Program-made: the position numbers and the translations under genes | Part shown: in pieces, positions 50,982 to 60,045 of the stretch | Position numbering within the stretch: the stretch's first letter is position 1 | Layout: each line of letters starts with the position of its first letter | Notes under the pieces: generated by a model | What the model was told of the DNA's origin: nothing | What the model saw: only the letters and a program-made list of their open reading frames with translations | The model's database searches: none | Assembly (NCBI RefSeq): GCF_022751215.1 | Contig: NZ_JAICDG010000001.1 | Span: forward strand, 2,170,001 to 2,234,000 | Origin: Actinomadura terrae | Lineage (GTDB): Bacteria > Actinomycetota > Actinomycetes > Streptosporangiales > Streptosporangiaceae | DNA length: 64,000 nucleotides | Direction: 5' to 3'

Positions 50982-51479
50982 ATGACGCTCGGACAGCGAC
51001 TCGGCCAGGGTGACGAGACGGCCCTTGAGGAGTGCTACGCCGTTCTCGGACCCCTGGTCCGCCGCCATGTCCTCCGGGTGGTGCCCGGTCACGCCGTGGA
51101 CGACGTCGTCCAGCTCGTCTTCCTGGAGGTCTGGCGGTCGCGGCGACGCTTCGACCCCGCACGCGCCCTGGAACCCTGGGTGCTGGCCATCGCCCGCAAG
51201 CGCGCCATCGACCAGTTGCGCGCCGAGTCGCGCCACTCCCGCAGGGCGGTGCCGCTGGACGACGCCGTCGGGGTGCCCGACGCCACCCCCGCCGTGGACA
51301 CCGCGTGCGACGTCCGCAAGGCGTTGGACGGACTCCCGGCTCCGCAGCGGCAGGCCATCATGCTGGCCCACTACGGGCAGCTGACCCAGCGGGAGATCGC
51401 CGACCTGCTGGCCGTCCCGCTCGGCACCGTCAAGGCGCGCACCGCCCGCGGCCTGCACCGGATGAGGGACCTGCTGTGA
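50982..51479 (+). CDS. litS: ECF sigma factor, LitS-like
   Basis: 165 aa from the ATG at 50982 behind AGGTGG (a GTG at 50973 is also possible). Region 2 (DVVQLVFLEVWRSRRRFDP..ALEPWVLAIARKRAIDQLR) and region 4 (LDGLPAPQRQAIMLAHYGQLTQREIADLLAVPLGTVKAR) are present without region 3, as in ECF sigmas. In Streptomyces coelicolor the LitR regulator and the LitS ECF sigma drive light-induced carotenoid synthesis; the same pairing is seen here. Overlaps the next gene by 4 bp. Confidence 0.9.
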   Translation: MTLGQRLGQGDETALEECYAVLGPLVRRHVLRVVPGHAVDDVVQLVFLEVWRSRRRFDPARALEPWVLAIARKRAIDQLRAESRHSRRAVPLDDAVGVPDATPAVDTACDVRKALDGLPAPQRQAIMLAHYGQLTQREIADLLAVPLGTVKARTARGLHRMRDLL

Positions 51480-52444
51480 CCGCCGCGCACCCGCGCCCCC
51501 GGCTCGCGGTGTCCAGCTGCCTGCTGGGCGCCCCCGTCCGCTACAACGGCGGCCACAGCCGCGACCGGTTCCTCACCGACGTGCTCGCACCCCACGTCGA
51601 CTGGGTGCCCGTCTGTCCCGAGATGGAGATCGGGCTGGGCGCACCCCGTCCCACGCTGCGCCTGCACACCGGCGGACGCATCGTCACCAAGGACGGCGCG
51701 GCGGACCACACCCAGGCGATGGCGGCACTGGCCGAGAACCGCATTCCCGATCTCACCGGCCTCGACGGATACGTGCTCAAGTCACGCTCGCCCAGCTGCG
51801 GGCTGACGGGCCTGCCGCGCTACGCATCCGGACGGCCCGGCGAGCGCACCGACGGTCAGCCGGTGGACCGCCGCGGCCGCGGCGCGTTCGCCGAGCTCGT
51901 CACCCGCGCCCTCCCGGACCTGCCCGCCGAGGAGGACGGCCGGCTCCACGACTCCGTCCTCCGCGAGCACTTCGTCGAACGCGTCTTCGCGCACGCCCGG
52001 CTCCGCGTCTTCTTCTCCACCGACTGGCGTCCCCGGGACCTCGTCGCCTTCCACAGCCGCCACAAACTGCAACTCCTGGCGCACGACCCGTCCGCCTACC
52101 GTGTGCTCGGCCGGATCGTCGCCCAAGCGGGCACCGCCTCCCGCGACGACCTGGAGACCGACTACGGCCGCCACTTCAACGAGGCGTTGGCCGTCCGCCC
52201 CAAACGCGGCCGCCACGTCAACGCGCTCCAGCACATCCTCGGGATGTTGAGCGAGCACCTGAACGACACCCGCCGGCACGACATCCTGAACGCCATCGAG
52301 ACCTACCGGCGGGGACGGGCGCCTCTGAGCATCCCCATCGCCCTCCTCCTCCACCACGCCGAAGGCGAGGGTGTCGACTACCTCGCCCAGCAGACCTACC
52401 TCGACCCCTACCCCGCCGACCTCGTGCTCCGCCACCACCTGTAG
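51476..52444 (+). CDS. DUF523 + DUF1722 protein (YbbK/YbgA-like)
   Basis: 322 aa from a GTG at 51476 overlapping the sigma-factor stop. Residues 1-145 are DUF523 (AVSSCLLGAPVRYNGGHS; KSRSPSCGL, with conserved Cys), residues about 180-320 are DUF1722 (FHSRHKLQLLAHDPSAYRVLG; LQHILGMLSEHL). The YbgA half is encoded beside phrB photolyase in E. coli, and here it follows a light-response sigma gene in an island with a photolyase. Function is not established; a link to light or DNA repair is inference. Confidence 0.9.
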   Translation: MTAAHPRPRLAVSSCLLGAPVRYNGGHSRDRFLTDVLAPHVDWVPVCPEMEIGLGAPRPTLRLHTGGRIVTKDGAADHTQAMAALAENRIPDLTGLDGYVLKSRSPSCGLTGLPRYASGRPGERTDGQPVDRRGRGAFAELVTRALPDLPAEEDGRLHDSVLREHFVERVFAHARLRVFFSTDWRPRDLVAFHSRHKLQLLAHDPSAYRVLGRIVAQAGTASRDDLETDYGRHFNEALAVRPKRGRHVNALQHILGMLSEHLNDTRRHDILNAIETYRRGRAPLSIPIALLLHHAEGEGVDYLAQQTYLDPYPADLVLRHHL

Positions 52445-52489
52445 GCGACGGCCGTCGCGGCGTCCGCTTGGGGGACGGGCTCTGGTACG

Positions 52490-52517
52490 GTTAATAAACG
52501 AACGTACATTTATTAAC
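52490..52517. promoter_or_regulatory. 28-bp palindromic operator upstream of TetR-SDR operon
   Basis: GTTAATAAA (52490-52498) and TTTATTAAC (52509-52517) are perfect 9-bp inverted arms with a 10-bp centre CGAACGTACA. It overlaps the only AT-rich promoter-like DNA of the gap and sits 12 nt before the GTG of the TetR gene, the expected place for autorepression. Confidence 0.8.
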
Positions 52518-52529
52518 GAGGGAACAGCG

Positions 52530-53144
52530 GTGGCACGACCCCGGGGGGTCGAGGACGCGGTGATCCTGCGCGCGGCGGTGCGGGTCATGGGCCGGGCGGG
52601 TCCCGCGGGACTCACGTTGGCCGCCGTCGCGCGCGAGGTCGGTTTGGCACCGGCGACCCTGGTGCAGCGGTTCGGTTCCAAGCACGGCCTGCTCCTGGCA
52701 CTCGCCGACCGGTCCGAGACGGACGCGAGCGAGATGGCCGGGCGGGTACGCCGGTCGCACGGCTCGGCGCTCGAAGCCCTGGCGGCGTTGACGGTGGAGT
52801 CGATGGCCGAGATGACAACCCCAGAGACCTTCGCCAACCACCTGGCGTTCCTGTGCATGGACCTGGGAGATCCGCAGCTCTACGAGCGCGCGCTGGCCAT
52901 TCACCGGACCCAGACGCGGGCGATCGAGGACCTGCTGGCGGAGGCGGCCGGTACGGGCGAGCTCCGCGCCGGAACCGACGCCGCGGCGCTGGCCCGCTCG
53001 GTACAGGCGATCATCGCCGGTGCGGGGCTGACTTGGGCACTGGAGCGCGAAGGCGCCCTCGAACAGCGGCTCCGGCACGAGCTCCATGTCGTGCTGTCCC
53101 CCCACCTCCCGTCCCGGCACGCCCACGACCTGGAGGAATCATGA
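52530..53144 (+). CDS. TetR-family transcriptional regulator
   Basis: 204 aa from a GTG at 52530 with GAGGGA upstream. HTH: AAVRVMGRAGPAGLTLAAVAREVGLAPATLVQRFGSKHGLL. The ligand domain includes the AFLCMDLGDPQLYERALAIHRTQTRAIEDLL segment. The stop overlaps the SDR start (ATGA), and a clear palindrome lies upstream, so this is an autoregulated two-gene operon controlling the SDR. Confidence 0.9.
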   Translation: MARPRGVEDAVILRAAVRVMGRAGPAGLTLAAVAREVGLAPATLVQRFGSKHGLLLALADRSETDASEMAGRVRRSHGSALEALAALTVESMAEMTTPETFANHLAFLCMDLGDPQLYERALAIHRTQTRAIEDLLAEAAGTGELRAGTDAAALARSVQAIIAGAGLTWALEREGALEQRLRHELHVVLSPHLPSRHAHDLEES

Positions 53145-54052
53145 CGACCGACGCGCGCCCGCTCGCCGGCAGGGTGGCCCTGGTCGCCGGCGGCACCCGG
53201 GGCGGCGGACGGGGCATCGCCGTCGAGCTCGGCGCCGCCGGCGCGACGGTGTACGTCACCGGCCGGAGCGGCAACGGAGAACACTCCGTCCTGGCGCGGC
53301 CGGAGACGATCGAGCAGACCGCCGAGCAGGTCACCGCCGCGGGCGGCCTGGGCATTGCCGTCCGCGTCGACCACAGCCGTCCCGGCGAGGTCAAATCCCT
53401 CGTCGACAGGATCGGCGCCGAACAGGCCGGACGGCTCGACATCCTGGTCAACTCCGTGTGGGGCGGGGATCCGCTGACCGACTGGGAGCACCCGCTGTGG
53501 GAGCAGGATCTGGACACCGGTCTGCGGCTGCTGCGGCAGGCGGTGGAGACCCACGTCATCACCAGCCGGTTCGCGCTTCCCCTCATGGTCGCCCGCGAGA
53601 GCGGCCTGGTCGTGGAGGTCACCGACGGCAACACCGCCCGCTACCGCGGCACGTTCTTCTACGACCTGGCGAAGTCCGCGGTCATCCGCCTCGCCGTCGC
53701 CCAGGCCGCCGAGCTCAAGCCCCATGGCGTCGCGGCCGTGGCCATCACACCCGGCTTCCTGCGCTCGGAGGCCGTGCTGGAGCATTTCGGCGTCACCGAG
53801 GCGAACTGGACCGACGCCGTCGCCCAGGACCCGAACTTCGCCCACTCCGAGACCCCGGCCTACCTCGGACGAGCCGTCGCCGCCCTGGCAGCCGACCCCG
53901 ACATCATGGCGAAGACCGGCCGGGCCCTCGCCACCTGGGGCCTGTACCGGGAGTACGGCTTCACCGACGCCGACGGCACCCGACCGGACTTCGCCGCCCA
54001 CTGGGCCAAGAGCCTGGAAGAGCAGTACGGACCCCTCGGAGATCCGCTGTGA
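53141..54052 (+). CDS. SDR-family oxidoreductase
   Basis: 303 aa; ATG at 53141 with TGGAGGA upstream. The cofactor motif is slightly unusual (GGTRGGGRGIAVELG), the NSVWGG strand and catalytic YDLAK (in FFYDLAKSAVIRLA) are present, and the C-terminal part is longer than in classical SDRs (AHSETPAYLGRAVAALAADPD). Matches a bacterial group often found beside TetR regulators. Substrate unknown; probably a xenobiotic or aldehyde/ketone sensed by the TetR. Confidence 0.86.
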   Translation: MTTDARPLAGRVALVAGGTRGGGRGIAVELGAAGATVYVTGRSGNGEHSVLARPETIEQTAEQVTAAGGLGIAVRVDHSRPGEVKSLVDRIGAEQAGRLDILVNSVWGGDPLTDWEHPLWEQDLDTGLRLLRQAVETHVITSRFALPLMVARESGLVVEVTDGNTARYRGTFFYDLAKSAVIRLAVAQAAELKPHGVAAVAITPGFLRSEAVLEHFGVTEANWTDAVAQDPNFAHSETPAYLGRAVAALAADPDIMAKTGRALATWGLYREYGFTDADGTRPDFAAHWAKSLEEQYGPLGDPL

Positions 54053-54133
54053 CTCCGGCGTCCGGTCGCGCCGGTTGGCGCCGCCCGCCCCTCCGGGCGG
54101 CTTCCCGCCCGTCGCCTATGTGATCCTTTGGGG

Positions 54134-55872
54134 ATGCGGCCATGGTTGCGGACGGGCATCGTCGTGCTCGCCGTCCTTCTCGCCGTACCGCCCGCCGTCG
54201 CGCTGCTGACGGGCCCGGACGTGGCGGCCGAGGGCCTTCCGCTGCTGGTGGTCGGCGTCATGACCGGGGGCAGCTTCGTCGGCGCCGGCCTGCTGGCCTG
54301 GACGTTGCGCCCGGCGAACCGGACCGGGCGCCTGGTCGTCCTCGTCGGGCTGCTGCTCCTGCTGTCGGGAACGCAGTACTTCGACGGCAGGGCGGCGCTC
54401 GCGGTCGGCAACGCGTTCGGCATGGCGACGCTCGCCGTGCTCGCGCACCTCGTGCTGGTCGTTCCGGAGGGGACCGCGCGCTCGCGCGGCGAACGGGTGC
54501 TGGTGGTGCTCGCCTACGCCGTGCACGGCCTGCTGCTCGTGGTGTGGCTGCGGTTCGGGCGCACGGACGAGGGGGAGTGCGTTTGCGCGGCGGTCCTGCC
54601 GGACGCGCCGGAGCGTCCGTTGCTGGCCGGCGGGGCGCTGGTGCTGTGGTCGTACGCGCTGCTGCTCGCCTCGGCCCTGGTCAGGCGGTGGGCGTCGGGT
54701 GTCCCCGGGCCGCGGCGGCACGTCTTCGCGCCCGTGATGTACGGCGGGGTGCCCGCGGTGCTGGTGCTGGGCGCGCGCGAAGGGCTGCTGATGGCGCCCG
54801 GCGGGCCCCACGAACCGATGCAGAGCCTGCTCGGCACGGCCGCGCTCTTCCTGCTGCTGCTGTGGCCGCTCGGACTGATCGCGGGATTCGTCCGGGCCCG
54901 GCTCGACCACGCGGCCGTGGCCGGGCTGGCCGGCACGCTCGCGACGCCGCTGCCACCGCGTTCGTTGGAGGCGGCGCTCGGCGTGGTGCTGCACGACCCG
55001 ACCCTGCGCCTGGTCTACGGCACGGGCGACGCGGCGGGTGCGTCGACGGCGACGGGAGGCCGGTCCGCCTTCCGCTGCCCGGCTCGGGTCAGACGGTCAC
55101 GCACCTGGAGACCGCGACCGGTCCCGCCGCCGCGCTGGTGCACGACGCGACGCTCGCGGCCGAACCGGACCTGGTCAGGTCGGCCGCGGCGGTCGCCCGG
55201 CTGACGGTTGAGAACGAGCACATGCGCGCGGAACTCGCCGAGCAGCTCGCGCAGGTCCGGGCCTCGCGGGCGCGCATCGTCGAGGCGGCCGACGCCGAGC
55301 GCCGCCGGATGGAGCGCAACCTGCACGACGGCGCGCAGCAGCGCCTGGTGAACCTCGCCTTCATCGTGGCCCGGATCCGCGGCCGCGCCGCGTCCGAGTT
55401 GGCGGGGGACCTGGACGAGGCGGCGGCCGAGCTGCGGGGCATCCTGGACGAGGTGCGGGAGATCGCACGCGGGCTGCACCCGGCGATCCTCAGCGAGGCC
55501 GGTCTGGGCGCCGCGCTGGTCTCGCTCGCGGACCGGTCGCCGGTTCCGGTGACCGTGCGGGGCGGCGTCGCGGGCCGCCTTCCCGAGCCGGTCGAGCAGG
55601 CGGCCTACTTCGCGGCGGCCGAGGCCGCCGCCAACGCGCTCAAGCACGCCGCGCCAGACCGCCTCACGGTCTCGGTCGGCCTGACCGGCGGCGTGCTGCG
55701 GCTGTCGGTCGGCGACGACGGCCGCGGCGGGGCCGACCCGTCCGCCGGCACCGGGTTGCTCGGGCTCGCCGACCGCGCGGCGGCGCTCGGCGGCCGGCTC
55801 ACGGTCGACTCCCCGGCCGGCCGGGGAACGACGGTGACCGTCGAGCTGCCGGTCACGACCGCAGGTAGCTGA
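54134..55872 (+). pseudogene. Sensor histidine kinase gene broken by a frameshift near 55040
   Basis: From the ATG at 54134 the frame encodes about seven membrane helices and the start of a sensor region (DPTLRLVYGTGDAAGA), then runs out of the conserved sequence at about 55040. The expected continuation (VDGDGRPVRLPLPG..GQTVTHLETATG) is in the next frame, through the HisKA_3 helix (RRRMERNLHDGAQQRLVNLAF) and HATPase domain to the stop at 55872. The shift needs one inserted or two deleted bases. Either the gene is decayed or the sequence has an error. Tail-to-tail overlap (20 bp) with the response regulator gene. Confidence 0.75.
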
Positions 55873-56497
55873 GCACGGCGAGGACCCGCCGGTGGTCGTC
55901 GGAGCTGTCGGGCAGCCTCAGCCGCCGGAAGATGCTGCGCACGTGGGTCTCCACCGTCTTCGGGCTGAGCGACAGCGACCGGCAGATCGCCTGGTTGGAA
56001 CGTCCCTCCGCCATCAGCCCGAGCACCTCCAGCTCCCGTTCGCTGAGCCTCGCCAGCGGCCCGCCGGGGCGCCGCCTGCCCACCAGCGGCGCCACCAGCG
56101 CCGGATCCACCACCGCGCCGCCCGCGGCGATCCGCGCCAGCGCGCCGGTGAGCTCCGACAGCTCGGCGATGCGGTCCTTGAGCAGGTAGCCGACGCCGCG
56201 CGGGTCGTCCCCGAGCAGCCGCACCGCGTGCTGGGCCTCGATGTGGTGGGAGAGCACGAGCAGGCCGACCTCGGGACGTTCCGCGCGGATCCGCAGCGCC
56301 GCGTCCAGTCCCTCCAGCCGGAACCCGGGCGGCATCCGCACGTCCAGGATCGCGACCTCGGGCGGATCGGCGCGGACGGCGGCCAGGATCGCCGGGGCGT
56401 CGCCCACCGCCGCCGCGACGGCGACGCCGGCGTCCTCCAGGAGCCGCGTCAGCCCCTGCCGGAAGATCGCGCCGTCCTCGGCCAGCATGACTCGCAT
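55853..56497 (-). CDS. LuxR/NarL-family response regulator
   Basis: 214 aa from the ATG at 56497. Receiver with ED at 7-8, phospho-acceptor Asp52 (VAILDVRMPPGFR) and Lys in YLLKDRIAEL; C-terminal LuxR HTH (LSERELEVLGLMAEGRSNQAICRSLSLSPKTVETHV in outline). Probably the partner of the convergent kinase gene. Convergent orientation of a kinase and its regulator is less usual than an operon. Confidence 0.92.
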   Translation of the reverse strand: MRVMLAEDGAIFRQGLTRLLEDAGVAVAAAVGDAPAILAAVRADPPEVAILDVRMPPGFRLEGLDAALRIRAERPEVGLLVLSHHIEAQHAVRLLGDDPRGVGYLLKDRIAELSELTGALARIAAGGAVVDPALVAPLVGRRRPGGPLARLSERELEVLGLMAEGRSNQAICRSLSLSPKTVETHVRSIFRRLRLPDSSDDHRRVLAVLSYLRS

Positions 56498-56587
56498 GCC
56501 GCGCAGACTAACGCTCAGGGCAGACCCTGACCGGGACCGGGGAAGGCCCTGTAGATCGCGCCCGGCCGGGGGCGGCAGCGTGGGGCC

Positions 56588-57338
56588 ATGACCGAGACCG
56601 AGAGCCCGGCGGCCGTGCGGGCGGCCGTCCGGCTGGACCGGGTGACCAAGCGCTACGGCAGGGGACGCGCGGCCGTCGAGGCCCTGCGCGGGGTGTCGCT
56701 GGAGCTCCCCGCGGGCTCCTTCACCGCGATCATGGGGCCGTCGGGCTCCGGCAAGAGCACCTTCCTGCACTGCGCGGCGGGGCTGGACCGGCCCACGTCC
56801 GGGCGGGTGCTGCTGGAGGGCACCGACCTGGCGGAGCTGCGCGAGGCCCGGCTGACCCGGCTGCGCCGCGACCGGATCGGCTTCGTCTTCCAGTCGTTCA
56901 ACCTCGTCCCGTCGCTGACCGCGGCCCAGAACATCGCCCTGCCGCAGCGGCTCGCGCGACGGCGCGGACCGGGAGTGGACGCGCGAGGTGGTGGACCGGG
57001 TCGGCCTGTCCGGCCGGCTCAGCCACCGGCCGGGGGAGTTGTCGGGCGGCCAGCAGCAGCGGGTCGCGATCGCGCGGGCGCTGGTCGCGAGGCCCGCGGT
57101 CGTGTTCGCCGACGAGCCCACCGGCGCCCTCGACCTCACCACGGGCCGCGACATCCTCACCCTGCTCCGCGCCGTCGTCGACGCCTGGCGGCAGACCCTG
57201 GTGATGGTCACCCACGACCCGGCCGCCGCCTCCTACGTCGACCGGGTCCTCTTCCTCGCCGACGGTGTGATCGTCGACTCGATGCGGCGGCCGGACGCCG
57301 CCCGGATCGCCGACCGCATGACGGCCCTAGGGGCGTGA
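56588..57338 (+). pseudogene. ABC (MacB/LolD-type) ATPase gene broken by a frameshift near 56960
   Basis: The ATG frame at 56588 encodes Walker A (MGPSGSGKSTFL) and the Q loop (FVFQSFNLVPSLTAAQNIALPQRLA) to about 56960. The rest (EVVDRVGLSGRLSHRPGEL, signature SGGQQQRVAIARAL, Walker B VVFADEPTGALD, switch HDP) is in the next frame, ending at 57338. A single-base shift in GCGACGGCGCGGACCGGGAG explains it. The intact FtsX-like permease starts 5 bp downstream. As with the kinase gene, decay and sequencing error are both possible. Confidence 0.75.
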
Positions 57339-57342
57339 CGCC

Positions 57343-59901
57343 GTGCTGTGCCTGGCCCTCAGCACGGTCCGCACCCGCCGGTTCGGCTTCGCGGGCTCCT
57401 TCGTCGCCGTCGTGCTCGCCGTCGCCCTCGTGTTCGCCTGGTTCACGTTGCTCATCTCGGGAAAGCGCTCGGCTCCGGCCGCCGACCGGTTCGGCGCGGC
57501 GGCCGCGGTCGTCCGGATGGACCCCGCGCTGACCGTTCTCACCGGATCCGGTGAGAACGTCGACCGGGAGCGGCTGCCGCTCGATCAGCCGCCGCGCCTG
57601 CCGGGCGGCGTCGCCGAACGGCTGCGCACGGTGCCGGGCGTACGGTCGGTCATCGCCGACACCCCCTTCTACGCGCAGGTGGTGGACCGGCACGGCACCC
57701 CGCTCGCCGGACCGCGCGGCGGCCCCTCGTCCGGGCACGCCTGGCAGGCCGCCGAGCTCACCCCGTTCCGGCTTCGGACGGGCCGGGCGCCACGCGGTCC
57801 GGACGAGGTCGTCCTCGACGCGGACGCCGCCCGGCGCGCCGGGACCGGCCCGGGGGACGCCGTGCGCGTCGTCACCGCCCAGGGCGTCCGGAACCTGCGG
57901 GTCTCCGGGGTCGCCTCGCCGCCGGGCGCCCCCGGACTGCCCAGCCGGACCACGCTGTTCTTCGCCGGGCCGGTTCAGGAACGGCCGCGGTTCCTCGGGG
58001 TGATCGCCGAACCGGGGACGCCGCCCGGAGCGCTGGCGGGACGGGTACGGGCGGCGCTCCGCGACCCCGGAGCGCCGCGGGGCGCGCAGGTGCTCAGCGG
58101 CCGGGACGCCTCGCGGGCCGGGTCGCCCGAGGTCGGCGAGCGGCTGGAGTACGCGACCCAGTTCCTCGGCCCCATGGGCGGCATCGGGCTCTTCCTGGCC
58201 GTCTTCGTGATCGCGGGCACGTTCGGCCTGTCGATCCTGCAACGGAGCCGGGAGATCGCCCTGCTGCGCGCGGTGGGCTCGACGCCGTGGCAGATCCGCC
58301 GGCTGCTGGTGGCCGAGGCGTTCGCGGTCTCGCTGGCGGCCGGCCTGCCGGGCTGCCTGCTCGGCCTTCCGGTGGCGCACCTGGTGCGCCGGCTGATGGT
58401 CGGCAACTCGATCGCGCCACCGGACCTGCGTCTCCAGGTCGGCCCCGCGCCGTTCGCGATCGCGATCGGAGCGGGCCTGCTGGTGACGCTGCCCGCGGTG
58501 CTGCTCTCGGCGCACCACGCCGCGCGGGTGCGCGCCACCGAGGCCCTCCGCGAGGCCGCCGCGCCCCGGCGGATTATCTCCGTGCCGCGGCTGCTGCTCG
58601 CGCTGGCGGCGCTGGCCGGCGCGACGGCGGTCCACGCGCTGTCGCAGCACGTCGGCGGCGAGGTGGGGGTCGCCTTCCAGTACCTCACCGTCATGATCCT
58701 GATGGCCGCGGCTGCGCTGGCGTCCCCGCTCCTCACGCGCGTGCTGACGCCGCCGGTCGGCGCCCTGCTGCGCGCGGTGTCGCGCGACAGCGGCTGGCTG
58801 GCGGCGGCCGCCGCGCGCGCCGAGGTACGCCGCGTCGCCTCCGCCGCCGCCTCGGTCATGATGTGCGCCGCGCTGGGCAGCGCCGCGCTGCTGATCTCCG
58901 CGTCCATCGAGTCCACGGCGGTCGGGCAGAGCCAGCGGCGCGTCGTCGCCGACCGGGTCCTGACCGCCCGCGACGCGCCCGGGCTGCCCGCGGCGACGGC
59001 CGCCGGGGTGCGCGGGCTGCCCGGCGTCGCGGCCGCCTCGCCGCCCCGTTCGACCACGTTCGTCTCCACCGTGCTCGGCTCGCCCGACACACTGGTCGCG
59101 CAGGGCGTCGACCCCGCCTCGATAGGGCAGGTGCTGGACCCGGGGGTGCGCGCGGGCTCGCTCGCCGCGCTCGCCGGGCCCGGCACGGTCGCCGTCAGCC
59201 GTACGCACGCCCGTGAACGCGACTGGGGGTTGGGCGACCGCGTGCGGGGATGGCTCGGCGACGGCACACCGGTGGACCTCAGGATCGTCGCCGTCTACGA
59301 CCGCTCGCTCGGCCTGGGCGACTTCCTGATCGCCCGTACCGCGCTGGACGGGCACCTGCACGAACCCCTGGACGACGCGGTGCTGGTCCGCGGCCGCCCG
59401 GGCGTCGACCTGGACCGCGCGCTGCACGGCATCGCCGCCGCCACGCCCACGGTCCGGGTGATGGACGCCCCCGCGTACGCGCGCCTGTCGCGCAGCGGGT
59501 TGTCGCAGAGCACCACGCACGTCTACATCGTCCTCGGACTACTGGTCGCCTTCTCGGCCGTCTCCATCGTCAACACCTCCATCATGGGCACGGCCGAACG
59601 GGCGAGGGAGTTCGCCCTGCTGCGCCTGGTCGGCGCCTCGCGCGGGCAGGTCGTCCGCACGATCTGCATGGAGACCGCCGCCGCCGCACTGATCGGGACC
59701 ATCGTCGGCTCGCTGATCGGCCTGGTCGCGCTCGCCGGCGCCACCGGCGCGCTGACCGGAACGCCCAGCCTGCACGTGCCCCTGGCGCGCTACGCCCTCG
59801 TGCCCGCCGGGGTCGCCCTCCTCGGCCTGCTGGTGAGCGCCCTGCCGTCCGCGATGGTCCTGCGCTACCGCCCCGTGGAGGCCCTAGGCCGCCGCGAATG
59901 A
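57343..59901 (+). CDS. FtsX/MacB-like ABC transporter permease
   Basis: 852 aa from a GTG at 57343. A first membrane helix (FGFAGSFVAVVLAVALVFAWFTLLI), a large external domain, three helices with the FtsX-type SREIALLRAVGSTPWQIRRLLVAEA motif, a second external domain and a final FtsX module (ERAREFALLRLVGASRGQVVRTICMETA). The duplicated FtsX layout is common for actinobacterial peptide or lipid exporters controlled by a neighbouring two-component system. Needs the upstream ATPase to work. Confidence 0.9.
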   Translation: MLCLALSTVRTRRFGFAGSFVAVVLAVALVFAWFTLLISGKRSAPAADRFGAAAAVVRMDPALTVLTGSGENVDRERLPLDQPPRLPGGVAERLRTVPGVRSVIADTPFYAQVVDRHGTPLAGPRGGPSSGHAWQAAELTPFRLRTGRAPRGPDEVVLDADAARRAGTGPGDAVRVVTAQGVRNLRVSGVASPPGAPGLPSRTTLFFAGPVQERPRFLGVIAEPGTPPGALAGRVRAALRDPGAPRGAQVLSGRDASRAGSPEVGERLEYATQFLGPMGGIGLFLAVFVIAGTFGLSILQRSREIALLRAVGSTPWQIRRLLVAEAFAVSLAAGLPGCLLGLPVAHLVRRLMVGNSIAPPDLRLQVGPAPFAIAIGAGLLVTLPAVLLSAHHAARVRATEALREAAAPRRIISVPRLLLALAALAGATAVHALSQHVGGEVGVAFQYLTVMILMAAAALASPLLTRVLTPPVGALLRAVSRDSGWLAAAAARAEVRRVASAAASVMMCAALGSAALLISASIESTAVGQSQRRVVADRVLTARDAPGLPAATAAGVRGLPGVAAASPPRSTTFVSTVLGSPDTLVAQGVDPASIGQVLDPGVRAGSLAALAGPGTVAVSRTHARERDWGLGDRVRGWLGDGTPVDLRIVAVYDRSLGLGDFLIARTALDGHLHEPLDDAVLVRGRPGVDLDRALHGIAAATPTVRVMDAPAYARLSRSGLSQSTTHVYIVLGLLVAFSAVSIVNTSIMGTAERAREFALLRLVGASRGQVVRTICMETAAAALIGTIVGSLIGLVALAGATGALTGTPSLHVPLARYALVPAGVALLGLLVSALPSAMVLRYRPVEALGRRE

Positions 59902-60045
59902 CGTGTTCGACGTTCAGCGGTCAGAGGGCCGATCACCACCCGCGACCATGCCAGGGACATCACCCGCGAGGTCGGCCACACGCGACCTGGAGCCGCGGCT
60001 CGGAACTTTCCGCCGTCAGCTTGACGCACCGCTTGTCGGCCGGGG

